A stretch of DNA of 6,612 nucleotides from Paenibacillaceae bacterium UBA6304. GTDB taxonomy: Bacteria; Bacillota; Bacilli; Paenibacillales; Paenibacillaceae. Below are positions 1 through 4,709 of the stretch, piece after piece (position 1 is the first letter of the stretch; each line of letters begins with the position of its first letter). Position numbers and translations under genes: made by a program. Where the stretch lies: NCBI GenBank assembly GCA_002439285.1, contig DJTQ01000217.1:1-6612 (forward strand). Direction: 5' to 3'. The notes under the pieces were generated by a model. That model searched no databases. It was given only the letters and a program-made list of their open reading frames with translations, and was not told where the DNA came from.

Positions 1-1
1 T

Positions 2-1060
2 TATGGTCCGTTCGATCTGGTGATTGGAGCGGCAGGAAACGAAAGCCAGCTTGTTTTAAACACATTTTATCATGTAGGGGCACCCACGGGGAATATCCCG
101 GGGGAAACGCTGGATAAGGTCAGCGAGACTCCTTCTGTCGAACGGGCTTACGCAATGACGACGGGAGATCATTTTAACGAATATCCGATCGTCGGCATCG
201 ATCCGGAGTATTTTATGACCCGGTACGGCGACCAGCAACTGACAGAAGGACATTTGTACAGGCAGACTGGCGAAGTCGTGATTGGCGCTTATGTAGCCAA
301 AATGCTTCATCTGGGGGTCGGAGACACTTTTTCAGGGGCACATGGTCTGGTAGAGGCAGTTCACCTCGAGGAAGGAGAAGGGGCTAAGGAGCATGACGAA
401 CATGGGAGCTTTATCTATACGGTCAAGGGGATTCTGCCGAAGTTGAATACACCGGATGACCGGGCTGTTTTTACCTCGGTAGAATATGCATGGGCTGTCC
501 ACGGGGAAGCCGCAAATAAACGCGAGATTACCGCGATCCTCGTGAAGCCGGGTGCGCTGCAGGCCGGGCAGGAACTACGCTCCTTGCTTGAAGTAGATGG
601 CCGGGTGCAGGTGGCCTATACAAGCAAAGCTGTTGCCGATGTAGTCAACCTTGTGGACAAAGGCACCGAATTGCTGGATATCGTGTCGATGCTGTGCATC
701 TTGCTGGCTGCGGTATCGATCCTGCTTTCTTTGATCGCCGCTGCGGGAGAGCGCACCAAGGATGCTGGGCTGTTGCGGCTTCTGGGGAAATCGCGGAGGT
801 ATATCGTGACGGCTATGCTGGGGGAGGGGCTGGTGTTGACGGGTATCGGGCTCGTTCTGGGAATCCTCGCTGGGCATGCCGGAGGGTATGTGCTGCGCGA
901 TGCTTTATTTCAGTATGCAGGAATTCAAATTTCACCGTTCTACGTGACGTGGGATCACGCTGTGATCGCAGCGGGGGCTCTCACCATAGGAATCGCGGCC
1001 TCTCTGCTCCCCGCTGTCCGGATGTATCGATTAGATCCGCTTGCCTTGTTTAAAGCTTAA
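2..1060 (+). CDS. FtsX/MacB-family ABC transporter permease, 5' end missing
   Basis: Membrane subunit of an ABC transporter of the MacB/LolC (FtsX) type; the ATPase must lie outside the window. The reading frame is open from base 2, and the residues before the first GTG (base 20) already match the family (FDLVIGAAGNESQLVLNTFYH is the usual start of the MacB periplasmic-core domain), so that GTG is internal and the true start plus the first membrane helix are upstream. The visible 352 residues hold the extracytoplasmic domain, then an FtsX domain with three hydrophobic segments (about bases 675-755, 805-890 and 955-1020). Between the first two lies the coupling-helix motif ERTKDAGLLRLLGKSRR, and the family ending RLDPLALFKA closes the protein. 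An acidic, His-containing stretch (His codons at 341, 362, 392 and 401) could bind metal; this is inference. The stop codon is part of the next gene's ribosome binding site, so the two genes are coupled. Family assignment is firm, substrate unknown. Confidence 0.9.
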   Translation, partial: YGPFDLVIGAAGNESQLVLNTFYHVGAPTGNIPGETLDKVSETPSVERAYAMTTGDHFNEYPIVGIDPEYFMTRYGDQQLTEGHLYRQTGEVVIGAYVAKMLHLGVGDTFSGAHGLVEAVHLEEGEGAKEHDEHGSFIYTVKGILPKLNTPDDRAVFTSVEYAWAVHGEAANKREITAILVKPGALQAGQELRSLLEVDGRVQVAYTSKAVADVVNLVDKGTELLDIVSMLCILLAAVSILLSLIAAAGERTKDAGLLRLLGKSRRYIVTAMLGEGLVLTGIGLVLGILAGHAGGYVLRDALFQYAGIQISPFYVTWDHAVIAAGALTIGIAASLLPAVRMYRLDPLALFKA

Positions 1061-1066
1061 GGAGGT
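1059..1066 (+). promoter_or_regulatory. Shine-Dalgarno of the lipoprotein gene, overlapping the permease stop
   Basis: AAGGAGGT, a perfect match to the 16S tail, sits 7 nt before the ATG at 1074. It uses the last two bases of the permease stop codon TAA. This fixes the lipoprotein start at 1074 rather than the in-frame TTG at 1041 and implies translational coupling. Confidence 0.88.
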
Positions 1067-1073
1067 AGATGAA

Positions 1074-1874
1074 ATGAAACGAACATGCTCATGGCTCCTG
1101 CTACCTTATATCATCGTATTTGCAATGCTTTTTCAAGGCTGCGGCCAGGATAAGCCGCTTACAGCACCTGCAGGGTCCTTCGGAGAGGCCGCTGGCCCAG
1201 GGTCTTCACTGGCCGTGCCCACCAAAAATGCTCTGAGAATAGAACCAGCAGAAGTTAAGTCTGCTCCGATTGAACCTGTTGCGCATTTGCTGCCAAATTC
1301 AACGGTGGGGCCTACGGAAGAAATGAAGAAGCCGTCGGAACCCAAAGCGGAGGAAACGTCAAAATTGCAATCGCAACCGCAATCCAAGGCCGCCACAGAA
1401 CCAACCGCGAAAGGGGGTTCCGGTAAATCGGCAACAGCACCCACTTCCCCTGTGTCCCATTCACCCGCAGCGAAGCAAAGTGCTGTGAACGTAAAGGAGA
1501 AAACCGGGCCTCAGCCGATCGGGTGGTCCCAATTTTTTGACGGTGACGATCAGACCACGCCTTCCGAAGCATTCTGGGATCTTAGCGGATCAACGGTTAC
1601 GATTAAGGGATTTATGGGAGAGGTGTTATCCTTTGAAAATAACTGGTTCTTACTGATCCCTGAACCTGGGGCGGAGTGTCCTTTTGATAACGGAGATGAA
1701 ACGTACTGGAACAAAATCATGATCGTATTCGTCCCGGAGGATATCAAGTTGAGATACAAATCGGAGCCTCTTGAAATAACGGGCCGGCTTGATGTCGGGA
1801 TTAAGATTGACGAATCGGGTTATAAGACCATGTTCCGTCTATACGATGCGTCATTTAAGGAAATCAAGGAGTAA
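1074..1874 (+). CDS. Lipoprotein with disordered linker and DUF3299-like C-terminal domain
   Basis: A 266-residue exported lipoprotein. Residues 1-22 are a signal peptide (basic MKR, then a hydrophobic core), and the lipobox is FQGC with Cys23 as the lipidated residue; Phe at -3 is less usual than Leu. Residues 24 to about 148 are a low-complexity stretch rich in Pro, Ala, Ser, Thr, Lys and Glu, probably a flexible wall-spanning linker. From about residue 150 a compact domain begins (GWSQFF). It contains DLSGSTVTIKGFMGEV, then FLLIPEPGAECPF with Cys202, then a strand-rich end (EPLEITGRLDVG). The order 'L-G-V-I-GF ... FLLVP-GA-C ... V-G-L' resembles DUF3299 proteins, which accompany MacB-type permeases in zinc-uptake operons such as Vibrio zrg. 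That similarity is by eye and should be treated as tentative. It is the last gene of the permease operon. No convincing terminator follows. Role: possibly an accessory metal-binding or chaperone lipoprotein outside the membrane. Confidence 0.85.
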   Translation: MKRTCSWLLLPYIIVFAMLFQGCGQDKPLTAPAGSFGEAAGPGSSLAVPTKNALRIEPAEVKSAPIEPVAHLLPNSTVGPTEEMKKPSEPKAEETSKLQSQPQSKAATEPTAKGGSGKSATAPTSPVSHSPAAKQSAVNVKEKTGPQPIGWSQFFDGDDQTTPSEAFWDLSGSTVTIKGFMGEVLSFENNWFLLIPEPGAECPFDNGDETYWNKIMIVFVPEDIKLRYKSEPLEITGRLDVGIKIDESGYKTMFRLYDASFKEIKE

Positions 1875-1942
1875 TTTCGGTATTTCTCAACTACAAGAGT
1901 TTTTCCTTAAGAGAACATTTTCGCCTTTTCCGTTTCAGATCG

Positions 1943-1963
1943 GTCCCATTGCTTTAAATGGAC
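1943..1963 (+). promoter_or_regulatory. Imperfect inverted repeat upstream of ohr, possible operator
   Basis: GTCCCATT and AATGGAC face each other around a short centre, pairing fully apart from one extra C. It lies about 40 nt before the ohr start and covers a weak -10-like TTAAAT (1954-1959). I found no good -35 for that hexamer. It does not match the Bacillus OhrR box (TACAATT-AATTGTA), so an operator role is only a guess. Confidence 0.25.
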
Positions 1964-2004
1964 TGTGACTTCTCATTATTATATTGGCTTAAGGAGGTAT
2001 TGCC

Positions 2005-2427
2005 ATGAATAAGTTATATACGGCTACCGTGTCAGTAAAAGGTGGACGCACAGGTTCATTAGAATCCTCGGATGGCATTCTGAAACTGGATCTTAGTATG
2101 CCTGAATCTATGGGAGGAGACGGGGGAAACGGGACGAATCCGGAACAGCTTTTTGCAGCGGGATATGGAGCGTGTTTTGCAAGCGCCCTGGCAAATGTGG
2201 CTGAAAAGGCCGGAGTCCCGGCGGATCATGCAGAGGTAACCCATCACGTTAGCATCGGAAAAGATGATAGCGACGGCGGTTTTAAACTGGCCGTGGAAAT
2301 AGACGTTAAGCTACCGGGGGTGGAACGCTCCCAAGCTCAAGAGCTGCTGCATCAGGCGCATGATTTTTGCCCCTATTCCAAGGCAACGCGCGGAAACATT
2401 GAAGTAAGATTAAATCTTGTGGAATAG
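2005..2427 (+). CDS. ohr: Organic hydroperoxide resistance protein Ohr (OsmC family)
   Basis: A cytoplasmic thiol peroxidase that reduces organic and fatty-acid hydroperoxides to alcohols; in the family it is recycled by lipoyl proteins. The 140-residue length is typical. The peroxidatic Cys57 sits in NPEQLFAAGYGACF and the resolving Cys122 in FCPYSKATRGNIEV. The partner residues expected of Ohr are present: Arg15 (GGRTGS) near the start and Glu47. The FCPYSKATRGN motif favours Ohr over OsmC. The ATG start is set by AAGGAGGT at 1991-1998 with 6 nt spacing. It appears monocistronic: 130 nt separate it from the lipoprotein gene and a strong terminator follows. OhrR usually represses ohr under non-stress conditions, but no ohrR gene is visible in this window and no standard OhrR box was found. 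Confidence 0.95.
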   Translation: MNKLYTATVSVKGGRTGSLESSDGILKLDLSMPESMGGDGGNGTNPEQLFAAGYGACFASALANVAEKAGVPADHAEVTHHVSIGKDDSDGGFKLAVEIDVKLPGVERSQAQELLHQAHDFCPYSKATRGNIEVRLNLVE

Positions 2428-2446
2428 ACTGCTCTATCTCCCCTTT

Positions 2447-2490
2447 AAAAAGACTTCCTTTGGGTATAATGTTAAGGGAGTCTTTTTTTT
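2447..2490 (+). terminator. Intrinsic terminator of ohr
   Basis: A 14-bp stem with one G-U pair (arms 2447-2460 and 2474-2487) encloses a 13-nt loop and runs into eight T (2483-2490). The A-rich left arm could give weak termination in the other direction, but no minus-strand gene faces it. The loop happens to contain the hexamer TATAAT. Confidence 0.92.
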
Positions 2491-2546
2491 GAGCGGGGAC
2501 TAGTATGTTGTGATACCACTCCTTGCCGTTGTCATCCCCTTCCAAG

Positions 2547-2575
2547 TTGACACGCCGCCTAAAATTATTTAATAT
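2547..2575 (+). promoter_or_regulatory. Sigma-A-type promoter for the 92-residue ORF (and perhaps the DCC gene)
   Basis: A consensus -35 TTGACA (2547-2552) and a -10 TAATAT (2570-2575, four of six consensus bases) are separated by exactly 17 nt in AT-rich DNA. Transcription would start near 2582, giving a leader of about 43 nt before the ATG at 2625. Confidence 0.7.
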
Positions 2576-2624
2576 GTCTAAGTACTAAAACAGGATTTTA
2601 ATTTGATAATGCGGGTGATGAACC

Positions 2625-2903
2625 ATGTCTTACAGACCGAATGTTGAGAACGTGACTAAGGCCGGTAGCAACGACAAAGAGGGATTGTACGAATTTATCG
2701 TTAAGCTGGCCGACGGAACGGAATGCCGTGTGTTTTACCATCGTTTTCCGGAATGGCGGCTAACCAATATCAGCCGCTTGCAAAAGACACCTTGTCCGGT
2801 CTGCCGCAAAGATTTCATATGCAAATGCATGGATAGTTTTGCGGGAGATATCGGGCGCCAAGTTGAGGACGGACAATGGTTTGACAAGGCTTTGGCCGAA
2901 TAG
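2625..2903 (+). CDS. Conserved-looking small Cys-cluster protein, function unknown
   Basis: I do not recognise this 92-residue protein by name. It is probably cytoplasmic: there is no signal peptide and no membrane segment. The first half (about 20-45) looks like a small beta-rich unit (LYEFIVKLADGTECRVFYHRF). The second half carries four clustered cysteines, Cys57 and Cys60 (CPVC) and Cys66 and Cys68 (CKC), a CxxC-x5-CxC pattern that could bind zinc or another metal, plus a lone Cys34. The tail is acidic and contains Trp85. The ATG start is supported by GGTGAT (2614-2619), which pairs with the 3' part of the anti-Shine-Dalgarno, 5 nt upstream, and by a good promoter at 2547. A terminator-like hairpin follows, then the DCC oxidoreductase gene, so the two could share one transcript by read-through. 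The coding call rests on the promoter, the ribosome binding site and the ordered Cys motif. Zinc binding is inference. Confidence 0.78.
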   Translation: MSYRPNVENVTKAGSNDKEGLYEFIVKLADGTECRVFYHRFPEWRLTNISRLQKTPCPVCRKDFICKCMDSFAGDIGRQVEDGQWFDKALAE

Positions 2904-2925
2904 GGTGCAAAGTTTTGGATAGTAG

Positions 2926-2954
2926 GCGCGGGGCTGCTGGCTCCGTGCTTTTTT
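2926..2954 (+). terminator. Intrinsic terminator or attenuator between the 92-residue ORF and the DCC gene
   Basis: A 9-bp GC-rich stem with two G-U pairs (arms 2926-2934 and 2940-2948) and a 5-nt loop is followed directly by six T (2949-2954). Only 30 nt separate it from the next start codon, with no promoter-like hexamers in between, so the DCC gene is probably expressed by partial read-through. Confidence 0.75.
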
Positions 2955-2971
2955 CTATAGAGTTGATCGTC

Positions 2972-2977
2972 GGGAGG
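2972..2977 (+). promoter_or_regulatory. Shine-Dalgarno deciding the GTG start of the DCC gene
   Basis: GGGAGG lies 7 nt before the GTG at 2985. No in-frame ATG occurs before the conserved DGVCHLC motif, so this site selects the GTG. Confidence 0.75.
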
Positions 2978-2984
2978 CGAGAAC

Positions 2985-3404
2985 GTGGAACAAAATAAAA
3001 TCGAATCCAATGCGGTGGTTTTATTTGACGGTGTCTGTCATCTTTGCCAAGGAGCGGTAAAGTTCATTATCAAACGCGATCCGCGCGGTGTGTTTCACTT
3101 TGCATCTCTTCAATCGGACGTGGCCGAGCGCATGCTCGACGGGAAAATGCCGGACGGCGATTTCTTAAGCACGATTGTCCTTGTAGAGGGCGGTACATAT
3201 TATACCCGTTCAACGGCCGCTCTAAGAATTGCCAAACGTTTGCGCTTCCCATGGTCGTTACTGTATCTTTTTATTTTGATCCCTCCGCCGGTCCGGGATG
3301 CTGTGTACGGATGGGTAGCCGCCCGGCGTTACCGCTGGTTCGGTAAGGATGACGCCTGTATGATGCCTACACCGGAGATCAGGAGACGTTTTTTGGAGAA
3401 ATAA
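2985..3404 (+). CDS. DCC-family (DUF393) thiol-disulfide oxidoreductase-like protein
   Basis: A 139-residue member of the DUF393 family (B. subtilis YuxK type), named for the conserved Asp-Cys-Cys pattern. Here it is FDGVCHLC with Asp15, Cys18 and Cys21 directly after a hydrophobic first strand (AVVLF), as in thioredoxin-like folds. Further family marks are the middle FASLQSD, the TRSTAALRIAKRL helix, a hydrophobic FPWSLLYLFILIPPPVRDAVY segment, and the ending RYRWFGKDDAC with a third cysteine. The length is usual for the family. The substrate is unknown, and thiol-disulfide exchange is predicted from the CxxC motif rather than proven for most members. The protein may be peripheral to the membrane, since its one hydrophobic stretch is broken by prolines. 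The gene begins with GTG, lies 81 nt after the small Cys-cluster gene, and is separated from it by a hairpin terminator. Confidence 0.9.
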   Translation: MEQNKIESNAVVLFDGVCHLCQGAVKFIIKRDPRGVFHFASLQSDVAERMLDGKMPDGDFLSTIVLVEGGTYYTRSTAALRIAKRLRFPWSLLYLFILIPPPVRDAVYGWVAARRYRWFGKDDACMMPTPEIRRRFLEK

Positions 3405-3420
3405 TTTGAAGAAATAGGAC

Positions 3421-3449
3421 TTGTCTGGTTAGCTCATTTATGTTATTCT
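3421..3449 (+). promoter_or_regulatory. Probable extended -10 promoter of the tad operon
   Basis: TTGTCT (3421-3426) and TATTCT (3444-3449) are 17 nt apart. Each matches four of six consensus bases, and a TG one base before the -10 (3441-3442) makes an extended -10. Transcription would start near 3456, upstream of the strong hairpin at 3478, so the first part of the RNA would be a structured leader. Confidence 0.5.
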
Positions 3450-3477
3450 AACTGTAAATTTCAGGAATACGGAACGG

Positions 3478-3526
3478 AAGCACCGTCCAATGGACCGAGA
3501 TATCGGTTTTTGGGCGGTGCTTTTTT
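3478..3526 (+). terminator. Branched intrinsic terminator in the tad leader (end of the DCC gene or attenuator)
   Basis: A 13-bp outer stem with one G-U pair (3478-3490 with 3510-3522) runs into a T-tract (3521-3526). Its loop contains a second perfect hairpin, ACCGA-GATA-TCGGT (3494-3507). It is placed 74 nt after the DCC stop and only 25 nt before the tadZ start. It can serve as the DCC terminator, but any promoter upstream of it must also read through it to reach tadZ. I do not recognise a known riboswitch class in the leader. Confidence 0.9.
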
Positions 3527-3538
3527 GTGTTCCTAGAA

Positions 3539-3544
3539 GAGGTG
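3539..3544 (+). promoter_or_regulatory. Shine-Dalgarno deciding the GTG start of the tadZ-like gene
   Basis: GAGGTG lies 7 nt before the GTG at 3552, directly behind the leader terminator. The protein begins LPVRLVLAVQDEQYIEPF, a fitting first strand and helix for the N-terminal domain, so a later start is unlikely. Confidence 0.7.
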
Positions 3545-3551
3545 GTGGATC

Positions 3552-4709
3552 GTGTTACCAGTCCGACTCGTGCTTGCCGTTCAGGATGAGCAGTATATTG
3601 AACCGTTTTTGCATTACGTTCGATGCAGCGAGTTCGCCCGGCGTCTGATTATGACGGCGTTCAGTCGCACGGAGGCATTCTTGAAGTATTTGTCGGAATC
3701 GGCGGAGATGGTGGATGTCGTGCTTGCCGAGAAGTCTTTTCTCGAAGCCGTGGGCGGGGAGATTTCAGGAAGAAGCGTTCTTATTTGCCTGAGCGATGGA
3801 GATCAAGAGGCATTTCCAGGCAGGCAACTGTCCAAATACCAGCCGCTGCATCTGTTGCTGTCTTCTTTGATTGAAACCGTCCGCGGCGGCAGTGAGGGAA
3901 TAGCTCCGGTGGATGGCAGAGCTAAGGTGATCGGGGTTACGTCTACCGTGGGCGGTTGCGGCAAGACGACGGTTGCGCTGAATATGGCTAGGCAACTGGC
4001 GGCCGAGGGCGCTAAAGTCTTTTATTTGAATTTGGAAACAATACAAAGCGGATTTGTGCTGGAAGGCCAAGAAACCCGGGGGGACGGGCATCGCGCCGGG
4101 TTGGCCCGGCTGCTGTATGACCTTAAAGCCGCGGAGGACAGGCAGGAGCCATTGAAATTCCCGGTATCCGCTTATGCCTACAGACATCCTTTACTCCAGG
4201 GAGATACCTTCGGACCGTTGGACAACTTGAATGAATTGTTGGAGATGGAACGGAAAGATACGGCTGAATTGTTGGATTATATTGCAGGCAGCGGGCTTTA
4301 TGACACGGTGATCGTAGATACCGATTCCTTCCCGAACGGACGGACCGAAATGGTCCTTGAGAAATCGGACAAGCTGGTCTGGCTTGTAACGGAAGACGGG
4401 ACTGTCCTGAGAAAGACCGGAGTATGGCTGGCCCATTTGGAGCGTTCCCGCCCTGCATTATACAACTCCGTAATAGGGAAAACGCTGTTTGCCGCAAACC
4501 GGGTGTCAAGCGAATTTGCGGTTTCGCCGCCAAGAAAGGATATGACCGTAGAGGTGACACTATCCTTTATCCCTGCCTGGAGCCAAGGGAATCGGGATAA
4601 CGGCAGCCTAATGCATTCGCCGATTTACCAGCGCGATGTGATGAAGCTGTGCCGGGTGCTGAATACAGGTTGGGCGGGAGTAGAAGAGGCAGGGGGAGCG
4701 ACAAGATGA
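3552..4709 (+). CDS. tadZ: CpaE/TadZ-like pilus assembly ATPase with degenerate receiver domain
   Basis: A 385-residue MinD/ParA-type protein that, in Tad systems, positions the Flp pilus/secretion machine in the cell. Residues 1 to about 110 look like a receiver-like fold. The strand VDVVLAEKSFLEA (from 54) has Ala59-Glu60 where a phospho-accepting Asp would be expected, so it is probably not phosphorylated there. From residue 125 the ATPase begins: VIGVTSTVGGCGKTT, with the P-loop Lys138. The deviant Walker A 'signature' lysine is replaced by Val133. The hydrophobic strand ending in Asp256 (YDTVIVDTDS) is the Walker B element. The strand KLVWLVTEDGTVLRKT follows, as in the MinD family. The stop overlaps the tadA start by 4 nt (ATGA), so the genes are coupled. 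No cpaB/SAF-domain gene precedes it, unlike many tad loci. The role is family knowledge; the symbol reflects the operon context. Confidence 0.87.
   Translation: MLPVRLVLAVQDEQYIEPFLHYVRCSEFARRLIMTAFSRTEAFLKYLSESAEMVDVVLAEKSFLEAVGGEISGRSVLICLSDGDQEAFPGRQLSKYQPLHLLLSSLIETVRGGSEGIAPVDGRAKVIGVTSTVGGCGKTTVALNMARQLAAEGAKVFYLNLETIQSGFVLEGQETRGDGHRAGLARLLYDLKAAEDRQEPLKFPVSAYAYRHPLLQGDTFGPLDNLNELLEMERKDTAELLDYIAGSGLYDTVIVDTDSFPNGRTEMVLEKSDKLVWLVTEDGTVLRKTGVWLAHLERSRPALYNSVIGKTLFAANRVSSEFAVSPPRKDMTVEVTLSFIPAWSQGNRDNGSLMHSPIYQRDVMKLCRVLNTGWAGVEEAGGATR

Noticed and set aside
694..1053. Second plus-strand frame of 119 codons overlapping the permease
   Set aside because: Arg/Cys/Gly-rich translation without any domain, lying wholly inside the FtsX domain frame.
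1041..1073. Earlier in-frame TTG start for the lipoprotein
   Set aside because: It would add residues before the MKR signal-peptide start and lacks a ribosome binding site, whereas AAGGAGGT sits 7 nt before the ATG at 1074.
1312..1572. Antisense frames opposite the lipoprotein linker
   Set aside because: The low-complexity Pro/Ala/Lys coding strand yields open complementary frames by chance; no start signals.
1875..1942. Intrinsic terminator after the lipoprotein gene
   Set aside because: T-rich stretches are present but no stem of useful length precedes them.
1959..1985. -35/-10 pair TGGACT/TATATT before ohr
   Set aside because: The spacer is only 15 nt and transcription would start inside the ribosome binding site, leaving almost no leader.
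3456..3526. Cyclic di-GMP or other known riboswitch in the tad leader
   Set aside because: I looked for conserved cores of common classes (c-di-GMP-I, fluoride, ZTP, guanidine) and saw none; the leader is short and mostly terminator stem.
4123..4560. Antisense open frame of 145 codons inside the tadZ-like gene
   Set aside because: No ribosome binding site or recognisable motif; composition is that of a shadow frame, and the sense strand encodes a clear ATPase.
4649..4705. Earlier in-frame start for TadA within tadZ
   Set aside because: The ATGA overlap at 4706 with a purine-rich site 7 nt upstream is the normal coupled start; the added residues match no TadA N-terminus.
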